Assembly (NCBI RefSeq): GCF_051014445.1
Contig: NW_027488367.1
Span: 30,055,501-30,119,500 of the forward strand
Length of the DNA: 64,000 nucleotides
Direction of reading: 5' to 3'
Source of the DNA: Colletes latitarsis
Lineage: Eukaryota > Arthropoda > Insecta > Hymenoptera > Colletidae
How positions within the stretch are numbered: position 1 is the first letter of the stretch; each line of letters opens with the position of its first letter. The position numbers and the translations under genes are program-made. This document shows positions 44,753-56,944 of the stretch, piece by piece. A model generated the notes under the pieces. The model saw only the letters and a program-made list of their open reading frames with translations. It was not told the DNA's origin and did no database searches.

Positions 44753-45779
44753 CTGACTCAGACTTTCGCATTCTTCGCATTCTTGTTCGCCAGATCCGGG
44801 GCTTTTTTTGGATAGGATCACGTATTAATGTGGCACCACACTGAAATAGTCAATAAAACATGGTTCCGATTGATATTTTGGAGGATAACGCCGTTTATGC
44901 CTAGGTTAGGTCTGGTATTAGCCATCATCTAGCTCACACTTTCGCATTTTTCGCATACTTGTTGGCCAGATTCTGGGTTTTATCCGGTTTGGATCACGTA
45001 GTAATGTGGTACCACACTGGAACAGTCAACAATTCTGGTTCCGATTAAGATTATAGAGGATGCGCCGGTTATGTCTGGGTTAGGTCTGGTATTTGCCATC
45101 ATCTGACTCAGACTTTCGGATTCTTCGCATACTTGTTGGCCAGATCCTGGGTTTCTTCTGGTTTGGATCACGTAGTAATGTGGTACCAAACCGAAGCAGT
45201 CAATTAAACATGGTTCCGATTATTATTTTTGAGGATAACTCCGGTTATGTCAAGGTTAGTTCTGGTATTTGCAATCATCTAGCTCATACTATTGTATTTT
45301 TCGCATACTTGAATGGCCAGACCCTGGGCATTTTCTGATTTCGTTCACGTAGTAATGTGGTACCATACTGAAACAGTCAATTAAACCTGGTTCCGACTAA
45401 TATTTTAGAGGATACCGCCGGTTAGGTTTGTGTTAGGTCTGGTATTTGCAATCATCTGCCTCATACTTTCGCATTTTTCTCATACTTGAATGGCCAGATC
45501 CTGGGCTTTTTCTGATTTGGATCAGGTAGTAATGTGGTACCTCACTGAAACAGTCAATTAAACATGGTTCCGATTAATATTTTAGAGGATAACTCCGGTT
45601 ATGTCAGGGTTAGTTCTGGTATTTGCAATCATCAGGCTCATACTTTCGCATTTTTCGAATACCTGTTGGACAGAACCTGGGTCTTTTTCTGGATAGGATC
45701 ACGTATTAATGTGGTACCACACTGAAATAGTCAATAATACATGGTTCCGATTAATATTTTGAAGGATAACGCCGGTTAT

Positions 45780-46310
45780 GGCTGGGTTAGGTCTGGTATT
45801 TGCCATCTTCTAGCTCATACTATCGCATTTTTCGCATACTTGAATGGCCAGATCCTGGGCTCTTTCTGGTTTGGATCACGTAGTAATGTGGTACCTCACT
45901 GAAGCAGTCAATTAAACATGGTTCCGATTAATATTTTACAGGATAACTCCGGTTATGTCAGGGTTAGGTCTGGTATTTGCCATCTTCTAGCTCATACTAT
46001 CGCATTTTTCGCATACTTGAATGGCCAGATCCTGGGCTCTTTCTGGTTTGGATCACGTAGTAATGTGGTACCTCACTGAAGCAGTCAATTAAACATGGTT
46101 CCGATTAATATTTTACAGGATAACTCCGGTTATGTCAGGGTTAGGTCTGGTATTTGCCATCTTCTAGCTCATACTATCGCATTTTTCGCATACTTGAATG
46201 GCCAGATCCTGGGCTCTTTCTGGTTTGGATCACGTAGTAATGTGGTACCTCACTGAAGCAGTCAATTAAACATGGTTCCGATTAATATTTTAGAGGACAT
46301 CGCCGTTTAT
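45780..46310 (+). repeat. Three near-identical adjacent B monomers (177-bp period)
   Basis: The diagnostic 'gggctctttctgg' falls at 45857, 46034 and 46211, exactly 177 bp apart. The surrounding monomers ('catcttctagctcatactatcg', 'acctcactgaagcagtc', 'attttacagg') are virtually the same in all three, unlike the usual strong differences between neighbours. Local single-monomer amplification. Confidence 0.8.
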
Positions 46311-48249
46311 GCCAGGGCTAGTTCTGGTATTTGCAATCATGTTGCTCATACTTTCGCATTTTTCGCATAATTGTTGGACAGATCCTGGGTCTTTTTCTGG
46401 TTTGGATTACATAGTAATGTGGTACCACACCGAAACTATCAATTGAACCTGGTAGCGATTAATATTTTAGAGGATAACGCCGGTTAGGTTTGTGTTAGGT
46501 CTGGTATTTGCAATCACCTGCCTCATACTTTCGCATTCTTCGCATACTTATTGGCCAGATCCTGGGCTTTTTCTGATTTGGATCACGTAGGAATGTGGTA
46601 CCACACTGAAAAAGTCAATAAAACATGGTTCCGATTAATATTTTGGAGGATAACGCCGGTTATTATCTGGGTTATGTCTGGTATTTGCCATCATCTGACT
46701 CAGACTTTCGGATTCTTCGTATACTTATTGGCCAGATCCTGGGTTTTTTCCGGTTTGGATTACGCAGTAATCTGGTATCACACCGAAACCGTCAATTATA
46801 CCTGGTTGCGATTAATGTTTTAGAGGATAACGCCGGTTATGTCTGTGTTAGGTCTGGTATTAGCCATCATCTAGCTCACACTTTCGCATTTTTCGCATAC
46901 TTGTTGGCCAGATCCTGGGTTGTATCCGGTTTGGGTCTCGTAGTAATGTGGTACCACACTGGAACAGTCAACAATTCTGGTTCCGATTAAGATTGTAGAG
47001 GATGCGCCGGTTATGTCTGGGTTAGGTCTGGTATTTGCCATCATCTGACTCAGACTTTCGGATTCTTCGCATACTTATTGGCCAGATCCTGGGTTTTTGC
47101 TGTATTGATTACGTAGTAGCGTGGTACCACACCGAAACAGTCAATTAAACCTGGTTGCGATTAATATTTTAGAAGATAACGCCGGTCATGACTGGATTAG
47201 GTCTGGTATTTGCCATCATCTGACTCAGACTTTCGCATTCTTCGCATTCTTGTTGGCCAGATCCTGGGCTTTTTCTGATTTGGATCACGTAGTCATGTGG
47301 TACCACACTGAGACAAACAATTACACCTGGTTCCGATTAATATTTTAGAGGATAACGCCGGTTAGGTTTGTGTTAGGTCTGGTATTTGCATTCACCTGCC
47401 TCATACTATTGCATTTTTCGTATACTTGAATGGCCAGATCCTGGGCTTTTTCTGCTTTGGATCACGTAGTAATGTGGTACCTCACTGACACAGTCAATTA
47501 AACCTGGTTCCGATTATTATTTTTGAGGATAACTCCGGTTATGTCAGGGTTAGTTCTGGTATTTGCAATCATCTGCCTCATACTTTCGCATTTCTCACAT
47601 ACTTGTTGGCCAGATCCTGGGTTTTTGGATAGGATCACGTATTAATGTGGTACCACACTGAAATTGTCAATTAAACCTGGTTGCGATTAATATTTTGGAG
47701 GATAACGCCGGCTATGTCTGGGTTAGGTATGGTATTTGCCATCATCTGACTCAGACTTTCGGATTCTTCGCATACTTATTGGCCAGCTCCCGGGCTTTTT
47801 CTGATTTGGATTACGTAGTAATGTGGTGCCAAACCCAAACAGTCAATTATACCTGGTTGCGATTAATATTTTAGAGAATTCGCCGGTTATGTCGTGGTTA
47901 GTTCTGGTATTTGCAATCATCTGGCTGATACCTTCGCATTTCTCACATACTTGTTGGCCAGATCCTGGGTTTTTGGATAGGATCACGTATTAATGTGGTA
48001 CCACACTGAAATTGTCAATTAAACCTGGTTGCGATTAATATTTTGGAGGATAACGCCGGCTATGTCTGGGTTAGGTATGGTATTTGCCATCATCTGACTC
48101 AGACTTTCGGATTCTTCGCATTCTTGTTGGCCAGATCCTGGGCTTTTTCTGATTTGGATCACGTAGTCATGTGGTACCACACTGAGACAAACAATTACAC
48201 CTGGTTCCGATTAATATTTTAGAGGATAACGCCGGTTAGGTTTGTGTTA

Positions 48250-49310
48250 GGTATGGTATTTGCCATCATCTGACTCAGACTTTCGCATTCTTCGCATTCT
48301 TGTTGGCCAGATCCTGGGCTTTTTCTGGTTGCTTACGTAGTAGTGTGGTACTACACCGAAATAGTCAATGAAACCTGGTTGCGATTAATATTTTAGAGGA
48401 TAACGCCGGTTAGGTTTGTGTTAGTTCTGGTATTTGCAATCATCTGGCTTATACTTTCGCATTTTTCGCATACTTGTTGGCCAGATTCTGAGCTTTTGCT
48501 TATTTGGATTTCGTAGTAATCTGGTACCACACAGAAACTGTGAATTAAACCTGGTAGCGATTAATATTTTAGAGGATAACGCCGGTTAGGTTTGTGTTAG
48601 GTCTGGTATTTGCAATCACCTGCCTCATACTTTCGCATTCTTCGCATACTTATTGGCCAGATCCTGGGCTTTTTCTGATTTGGATCACGTAGGAATGTGG
48701 TACCACACTGAAAAAGTCAATAAAACATGGTTCCGATTAATATTTTCGAAGATAACGCCGGTTATGTCTGGGTTAGGTCTGGTATTTGCCATCATCTGAC
48801 TCAGACTTTCGGATTCTTCGCATACTTATTGGCCAGCTCCTGGGCTTTTTCTGATTTGGATTACGTAGTAATGTGGTGCCAAACCCAAACAGTCAATTAT
48901 ACCTGGTTGCGATTAATATTTTAGAGAATTCGCCGGTTATGTCGTGGTTAGTTCTGGTATTTGCAATCATCTGGCTGATACCTTCGCATTTTTCGCATAC
49001 TTGTTGGCCAGATCCTGGGTTTTTTCTGGTTTGTATCACGTAGTAATGTGGTGCCACACTGAGACGATCAATTAAACCTGGTTCCGATTATTATTTTTGA
49101 GGATAACTCCTGTTATGTCAGGGTTAGTTCTGGTATTTACAATCATCTGCCTCATACTTTCGCATTCTTCACATACTTGTTGGCCAGATCCTGAGTTTTT
49201 TTGGATAGGATCACGTATTAATGTGGTACCACACTGAAATAGTCAATAAAACATGGTTCCGATTAATATTTTAGAGGATAACGCCGGTTATGCCTGGGTT
49301 AGGTCTGGTA
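48250..49310 (+). repeat. Satellite B segment related to 52118-53355
   Basis: The first part matches with an offset of 3868 bp and the later part with 4045 bp. The 177-bp shift reflects one extra monomer (about 52430-52606) in the downstream copy. Confidence 0.75.
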
Positions 49311-52117
49311 TTTGCCATCATCTGACTCAGACTTTCGCATTCTTCGCATTCTTGTTGGCCAGATCCTGGGCTTTTTCTGATTTGGATCACGTAGTCATGT
49401 GGTACCACACTGAGACAATCAATTACACCTGGTCCCGATTAATATTTTAGAGGATAACGCCGGTTAGGTTTGTGTTAGGTCTGGTATTTGCATTCACCTG
49501 CTTCATACTTTCATATTCTTCGCATACTTCTTGGCCAGATCCTGGGCTTTTTCTGATTTGGATCACGTAGTTATGTGTTCCCACACTGAAAAAGTCAATA
49601 AAACATGGTTCCGATTAATATTTTGGAGGATAACGCCGGTTATGTCTGCGTTAGGTCTGGTATTTGCAATCAACTGGGTCATACTTTCGCATTTTTCGCA
49701 AACTTGAATGGCCAGATCCTGGGCTTTTTCTGATTTGGATCACGTAGTAACGTGGTACCTCACTGAAACAGCCAATTAAACCTGGTTGCGATTAATATTT
49801 TAGAGGATAACGCCGGTTAGGTTTGTGTAAGGTCTCGTATTTGCAATCATCTGCCTCATACTTTCGCATTATTCGCATACTTGTTGGCCAGATCCCGGGC
49901 TTTTGCTGATTTGGATTTGGTAGTAATCTGGTGTCACACCGAAACTGTCAATTAAACCTGGCTGCGATTAATATTTTAGAGGACAACGCCGGTTATGCCT
50001 GGGTTAGGTCTGGTATTTGCCATCATCTGACTCATACTTTCGCATTTCTCGCATATTTGTTGGCCAGATCCCGGGCTTTTTCTGATTTGGATCACCTAGT
50101 CATGTGGTACCACACTGAGACAATCAATTACACCTGATTGAGATTAATATTTTGGTGGACAACGCCGGTTATGCCTGGGTTAGTTCTGGTATTTGCAATC
50201 ATGTGGCTCATACTTTCGCATCTTTCGCATACTTGTTGGACAGATCCTGGGTCTTTTTCTGGTTTGGATTACATAGTAATGTGGTGCCACACCGAAACAA
50301 TCAATTAAACCTGGTAGCGATTAATATTTTAGAGGATAACGCCGGTTAGGTTTGTGTTAGGTCTGATATTTGCAATCACCTGCCTCATACTTTCGCATTC
50401 TTCGCATACTTATTGGCCAGATCCTGTGCTTTTTCTGATTTGGATCACGTAGAAATGTGGTACCACACTGAAAAAGTCAATAAAACATGGTTCCGATTAA
50501 TATTTTGGAGGATAACGCCGGTTATGTCTGGGTTAGGTCTGGTATTTGCCATCATCTGACACAGACTTTCGCATTCTTCGCATACTTGTTGGACAGATCC
50601 TGGGTCTTTTTCTGGTTTAGATTACATAGTAATGTAGTACCACGCCGAAACAATCAATTAAACCTGGCTGCGATTAATATTTTAGAGGATAACGCCTGCT
50701 ATGTCTGGGTTAGTTCTGGTATTTGCAATCATCTGGCTCATACTTTCGCATTTTTCGAATACCTGTTGGCCACATCCTGGGTTTTTTTTGGTTTGATTAT
50801 GTAGTAATGTGGTACTACACCGAAATAGTCAATTAAACCTGGTTCCGATTAATATTTTAGGGGATAACGCCGGTTATGCCTGGGTTAGGTCTGGTATTTG
50901 CCATCAAGTAGCTCATACTATTGCATTTTTCGCATACTTGTTGGCCAGATTCTGAGCTTTTGCTGATTTGGATTACGTAGTAATCTGGTACCACACCGAA
51001 ACTGTGAATTTAAACCTGGTTGAGATTAATATTTTGGAGGACAACGCCGGTTATGCCTGGGATAGTTGTGGTATTTGCAATCATGTGGCTCATACTTTCG
51101 CATTTTTCGCATACTTGTTGGACAGATCCCGGGTCCTTTTCTGGTTTGGATTACATAGTAATGTGGTACCACGCCGAAACAATCAATCAAACCTGGCTGC
51201 GATTAATATTTTAGAGGATAACGCCTGCTATGTCTGGGTTAGTTCTGGTATTTGCAATCATCTGGCTCATACTTTCGGATTCTTCGCATACTTATTGGCC
51301 AGCTCCCGGGCTTTTTCTGATTTGGATTACGTAGTAATGTGGTGCCAAACCCAAACAGTCAATTATACCTGGTTGCGATTAATATTTTAGAGGATAACGC
51401 CTGCTATGTCTGGGTTAGTTCTGGTATTTGCAATCATCTGGCTCATACTTTCGCATTTTTCGAATACCTGTTGGCCACATCCTGGGTTTTTTTTGGTTTG
51501 ATTATGTAGTAATGTGGTACTACACCGAAATAGTCAATTAAACCTGGTTCCGATTAATATTTTAGAGGATAACGCTTGTTATGTCTGGGTTAGTTCTGGT
51601 ATTTGCAATCATCTGGCTTATCCATTCGCATTTTTCGAATACCTGTTGGCCAGATCCCGGGTTTTTTCTGGTTTGATTATGTAGTAATATGGTACCACAC
51701 CGAAATAGTCAATTAAACCTGGTTCCGATTAATATTTTAGGGGATAACGCCGGTTATGTCTGTGTTAGGTCTGGTATTTGCCATCATCTGACTCAGACTT
51801 TCGGATTCTTCGCATACTTATTGGCCAGCTCCCGGGCTTTTTCTGATTTGGATTACGTAGTAATGTGGTGCCAAACCCAAACAGTCAATTATACCTGGTT
51901 GCGATTAATATTTTAGAGAATTCGCCGGTTATGTCGTGGTTAGTTCTGGTATTTGCAATCATCTGCCTCATACTTTCGCATTTCTCACATACTTGTTGGC
52001 CAGATCCTGGGTTCTTTTGGATAGGATCACGTATTAATGTGGTACCACACTGAAATTGTCAATTAAACCTGGTTGCGATTAATATTTTGGAGGATAACGC
52101 CGGCTATGTCTGGGTTA

Positions 52118-53355
52118 GGTATGGTATTTGCCATCATCTGACTCAGACTTTCGCATTCTTCGCATTCTTGTTGGCCAGATCCTGGGCTTTTTCTGGTTGG
52201 TTACGTGGTAGTGTGGTACTACACCGAAATAGTCAATGAAACCTGGTTGCGATTAATATTTTAGAGGATAACGCCGGTTAGGTTTGTGTTAGTTCTGGTA
52301 TTTGCAATCATCTGGCTTATACTTTCGCATTTTTCGCATACTTGTTTGCCAGATTCTGAGCTTTTGCTGATTTGGATTTCGTAGTAATCTGGTACCACAC
52401 AGAAACTGTGAATTAAACCTGGTTGAGATTAATATTATGGAGGACAACGCCGGTTATGCCTGGGTTAGTTCTGGTATTTGCAATCATGTGGCTCATACTT
52501 TCGCATTTTTCGCATACTTGTTGGACAGATCCTGGGTCTTTTTCTGGTTTGGATTACATAGTAATGTGGTACCACACCGAAACAATCAATTAAACCTGGT
52601 AGCGATTAATATTTTAGAGGATAACGCCGGTTAGGTTTGTGTTAGGTCTGGTATTTGCAATCACCTGCCTCATACTTTCGCATTCTTCGCATTCTTATTG
52701 GCCAGATCCTGGGCTTTTTCTGATTTGGATCACGTAGGAATGTGGTACCACACTGAAAAAGTCAATAAAACATGGTTCCGATTAATATTTTCGAAGATAA
52801 CGCCGGTTATGTCTGGGTTAGGTCTGGTATTTGCCATCATCTGACTCAGACTTTCGGATTCTTCGCATACTTATTGGCCAGCTCCTGGGCTTTTTCTGAT
52901 TTGGATTACGTAGTAATGTGGTGCCAAACCCAAACAGTCAATTATACCTGGTTGCGATTAATATTTTAGAGAATTCGCCGGTTATGTCGTGGTTAGTTCT
53001 GGTATTTGCAATCATCTGGCTGATACCTTCGCATTTTTCGCATACTTGTTGGCCAGATCCTGGGTTTTTTCTGGTTTGTATCACGTAGTAATGTGGTGCC
53101 ACACTGAGACAATCAATTAAACCTGGTTCCGATTATTATTTTTGAGGATAACTCCTGTTATGTGAGGGTTAGTTCTGGTATTTACAATCATCTGCCTCAT
53201 ACTTTCGCATTTTTCACATACTTGTTGGCCAGATCCTGAGTTTTTTTGGATAGGATCACGTATTAATGTGGTACCACACTGAAATAGTCAATAAAACATG
53301 GTTCCGATTAATATTTTGGAGGATAACGCCGGTTATGCCTGGGTTAGGTCTGGTA
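52118..53355 (+). repeat. Satellite B segment, downstream copy with one extra monomer
   Basis: Partner of 48250-49310. The additional monomer has the 'gagattaatattatggaggac' and 'tgttggacagatcctgggtc' forms, which are also found at 50135-50310 and 56460-56640. Confidence 0.75.
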
Positions 53356-53712
53356 TTTACCATCATCTAGCTCATACTATCGTATTTTTCGCATACTTGA
53401 ATGGCCAGATCCTAGGCTTTTTCTGGTTTAGATCACGTAGTAATGTGGTACCACACCGAAACAGTCAATCAAATCTGGTTGCGATTAATATTTTAGAGGA
53501 CAACGCCGGTTATTGCCTGGGTTAGGTCTGGTATTAGCCATCATCTAGCTCATACTTTCGCATTTTTCGCATAATTGTTGGCCAGATCCTGGGTTTTTTC
53601 CCGTTTGGATCAATGTAGTAATGTGGTACCACACTGGAACAGTCAATTATTCCTGGTTCCGATTAATATTTTAGAGGATGCGCCGGTTATGTCTGGGTTA
53701 GTTCTGGTATTT

Positions 53713-53717
53713 GCCAT
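53713..53717 (+). repeat. Target-site duplication GCCAT (left of solo LTR)
   Basis: GCCAT precedes the LTR and is repeated at 55635-55639. A normal B monomer contains one GCCATCATCTG at this point, so the five bases were duplicated on insertion. Confidence 0.88.
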
Positions 53718-55634
53718 TGTTTAAATATCGCGTTAATTGACGGATTTGAGAACCGTTTAGAGAAATATTCAAGTTAACGTGAATTATAACTGAGAACCAT
53801 AAATTCCTCGTACGGTATTGTTTTTCGTGTACGCAACATTCCAGAGACTCTCTGATGCGTAGTTCTGTACACGGAACGATACAGGTTAGAAAAACCATAC
53901 GCGAGTGTTGGTTGCTCTCAGTCACGTGATCGACCCAATATATTTACTTGGGATCGATCGTCGAAGATCCATAAACAGAGAGGGTAGAGGAATATTGAAA
54001 TTAAGAAGAGATAGACATTGAAGAGCAGGGATAGCGCCGCGAGGTGGTGATTACCCCTCTCGTGGCCGCGACTGCGGATGTCTGTTCGCTTCTTAGCTTC
54101 GAGACTCGATAGCGAGTCCTCGCAGCGAGCAGATCGACAAACGATTCCGCTCCGCGACGAAACCAAATCTCCCAATATAGGTTCTGATAACACTCGAACC
54201 TTTCGTTGAGAAGTTTAAATTATTGCTCAAAATTAACTAAATCGGTGAGGCATTTTATCAGCCCCGATTATTGACTGTACAATCTCGCCGAATAGCACGT
54301 GACGCTCGAGTTACGTGGTCGTGTGAGGGAATTGAAAAACTTCGGTTCCCGCTTGGCGAGATTATTAATAAAATTTAAAAGACTGTGGGTTTTCGTCCAA
54401 CTTTCATGTGACGTTTGTGCTACGCGGTCATGAAAGGGGAATCGAGATAAGAATCGTTTCCCGTGTGTCGAAACTCCAGTCTCAGCAAGGGCTACGGCCC
54501 GATCAGTACTGACGACTCCACGGACTGCTGCATTTGACGCGGTCGTGCGAGGCTGGCATTATCACGGACTGCTGCATTTGACGCGATCGTGAGGCTGACT
54601 TTCCAACGTCTCGCTGCAACCAGCGGTCGTCGGAAGTCCAGTTTCGGCCAGTGGCTACGGCCAACTCACTACTGATTTCTGCACGGACTGCTGCATTTGA
54701 CCCGGTCGTGTGAGGCTGATAATCTTCACGTGACGTTTGAGTTTCGCGGTCGTGTAAGAATTTGTCGTACGGACTGCTGCATTTGACGCGGTCGTGCGAC
54801 AAGTTGAATTGTCCGCACGGTTTTGTATATCACCCCTAGGGTGGTCTCTGACCGATACCCTACATGGGCTCACCGTTTCTCAGGTCGGGGCTAAGAAATT
54901 CCGGACTTCTTAGCTCAACCTGCTCGAGCAACGCTCCTTGACCGCCAGTGAGTACGTACCCTGTGCGTAGAGCAACGCATAATGAGCACCGTGGTGTATG
55001 CTCCTTTAAACGTAAGACGCTACGTGAGCCGTTAAGGGCTACACCACACCGCGTCTTGTACGCAGGGAACGGTGAGAAACTGCGGTTTGGACAGCATTTG
55101 GAGCTTTACGACCTCCACCTGTTGTCCTTTCCTGCGGCATTCAACGATCGCTAAAAAGCGGAGAATTGAGAAATTAGATCTCTTCTTCCGCACAGCGATC
55201 GAACGTTCTCGATTTGTGAGAACGTTCACATATACAGTCCACTTATACATATCTCAGTTCGTCGAGACGTGTCTGTAATCTCCGCTCACGAGTGCGAACG
55301 GCACAGACAGGAGCGTGCGAGATAGAGCGAGACAGGCGACGCGACAAGCGTTAATAGATATTTAAATCCAGCCTTGTCTTTCCTTGTTACAGAACAACAC
55401 ATCGCGAACTTGGCCAGGAGAAGCCGGCCCAGGTTTTTTTCCCCAGACGTCGGACCGACGTCTAGGCGGTTTTTTCCTTTTTTTCTTTTTTTGATTAAAA
55501 ATAAACGTTAATTTCATTGAGCAAAAGTCAGGTGCATCAATTTATTCAAACTTTTTCCCAGTGTCCTTTCCCTCGTAATCCGGACCACGTCAGACTAAAA
55601 TAACCCCCCTTAGGGCGGTTAAGGTCTTTAAACA
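53718..55634 (-). mobile_element. Solo LTR of the BEL/Pao-type element (1917 bp)
   Basis: Bounded by TGTTTAAA and TTTAAACA and by a 5-bp duplication GCCAT. Orientation comes from 24768-25051, where the same terminal 284 bp lies just upstream of BEL gag; here that end is at 53718, so the LTR is on the minus strand. No internal region or second LTR is present, which points to LTR-LTR recombination. It contains a cluster of short internal repeats (54296-54800). On the minus strand an AATAAA occurs at 55546-55541 and a TATAAG-like sequence near 55245; their roles are uncertain. The longest open frames (under 110 codons) look non-genic. Confidence 0.87.
54296..54800 (-). repeat. Internal repeats of the LTR ('GCGGTCGTG' units)
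   Basis: Four copies of a unit containing CGGACTGCTGCATTTGACGC followed by GGTCGTG start at 54521, 54565, 54684 and 54770. Three cousins of the form CACGTGACGTTTGAG...CGCGGTCGTG start at 54296, 54405 and 54727. Part of the block is a 163-bp direct duplication ('ctacggcc' at 54492 and 54655, 'cggactg' at 54521 and 54684). Tandem motifs inside an LTR are often regulatory, but no factor is assigned. Confidence 0.75.
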
Positions 55635-56691
55635 GCCATCATCTGCCTCATACTTTCGCATTTTTCGCATACTTGAATGGCCAGGTCCTGGGCTTTTTGT
55701 GATTTGGATCAGGTAGTAATGTGGTACCTCACTGAAACAGTCAATTAAACATGGTTCCGATTAATATTTTAGAGGACAACTCCGGTTATGTCAGGGTTAG
55801 TTCTGGCATTTGCAATCATCTGGCTCATACTTTCGCATTTTTCGAATACCTGTTGGACAGAACCTGGGTCTTTTTCTGGATAGGATCACGTATTAATGTG
55901 GTACCACACTGAAATAGTCAATAGAACATGGTTCCGATTAATATTTTGGAGGATAACGCCGGTTATGGCTGGGTTAGGTCTGGTATTTGCCATCATCTAG
56001 CTCATACTATCGCATTTTTCGCATACATGAATGGTCAGATCCTGGGCTTTTTCTGGTTTGGATCACGTAGTAATGTGGTACCACACTGGAACAGTCAATT
56101 ATTCCTGGTTCCGATTAATATTTTAGAGGATGCGCCGGTTATGTCAGGGTTAGTTCTGGTATTTGCCATCATCTGCCTCATACTTTCGCATTTTTTGCAT
56201 ACTTGTAGGCCCGATCCCGGGCATTTGCTGATTTGGATTTCGTAGTAATCTGGTACCACACCGAAACTGTCAACTAAACCTGGTTGCGATTAATATTTTA
56301 GAGGACAACGCCGGTTATGCCTGGGTTAGTTCTGGTATTTGCAATCATCTGGCTTATACTTTCGCATTTTTCCCATACTTGTTGCCCAGATGCTGAGCTT
56401 TTGCTGATTTGGATTTCGTAGTAATCTGGTACCACACCGAAACTGTGAATTAAACCTGGTTGAGATTAATATTTTGGAGGACAACGCCGGTTATGCCTGG
56501 GTTAGTTCTGGTATTTGCAATCATGTGGCTCATACTTTCGCATTTTTCGCATACTTGTTGGACAGATCCTGGGTCTTTTTCTGGTTTGGATTACATAGTA
56601 ATGTGGTACCACACCGAAACAATCAATTTAACCTGGTTGCGATTAATATTTTAGAGGATAACGCCGGTTAGGTTTGTGTTAGGTCTGGTAT
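55635..56691 (+). repeat. Satellite B monomers between LTR and LTR remnant
   Basis: Begins with the second GCCAT duplication and holds about six B monomers in the usual orientation, ending at 'ggtctggtatt' where the LTR remnant begins. No genes seen. Confidence 0.9.
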
Positions 56692-56774
56692 TTTTTCCCA
56701 GTGTCCTTTCCCTCGTAATCCGGACCACGTCAGACTAAAATAACCCCCCTTAGGGCGGTTAAGGTCTTTAAACA
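56692..56774 (-). mobile_element. 83-bp terminal remnant of the same LTR
   Basis: Identical in my reading to 55552-55634, offset 1140 bp. It ends at the same LTR terminus and is followed by the same satellite phase (GCCATCATCTGCC). Its other end lies in a T run (TTTTTCCCAG). This is the footprint of an array duplication that copied the LTR edge, not an independent insertion. Confidence 0.88.
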
Positions 56775-56944
56775 GCCATCATCTGCCTCATACTTTCGCA
56801 TTCTTCGCATACTTATTGGCCAGATCCTGGGCTTTTTCTGATTTGGATCACGTAGGAATGTGGTACCACACTGAAAAAGTCAATAAAACATGGTTCCGAT
56901 TAATATTTTGGAGGATAACGCCGGTTATGTCAGGGTTAGGTCTG
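56775..56944 (+). repeat. Last satellite B monomer before the switch to A
   Basis: One B monomer ('ctgcctcatactttcgcattcttcgcatacttattggcc ... gccggttatgtcaggg') that runs without a gap into subfamily A at about 56945. Confidence 0.85.

Larger units (their letters stand above)
34732..53712 (+). repeat. Satellite B array (about 176 bp monomers), main block
   Basis: About 108 head-to-tail monomers of a second subfamily: 'ggataacgccggttatgtctgggttaggtctggtatttgccatcatctg', then 'cgcatttttcgcatacttgttggcc', the palindrome region, and 'ggttccgattaatatttta'. It shares layout and length with satellite A but has its own diagnostic positions (gccggtta for gcatgcta, gattaat for gatcaat, tggtattt for tgggattt). 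Short deletions of a few bases recur in some monomers ('gaggatgcgccgg', 'agagaattcgccgg'). Higher-order duplications inside the block are listed separately. No coding capacity. Confidence 0.95.

Noticed and set aside
54503..55278. Small open frames (70-105 codons) in the solo LTR
   Set aside because: They overlap the internal tandem repeats or each other on both strands, show no domain, and lie in a sequence defined by its ends as an LTR.
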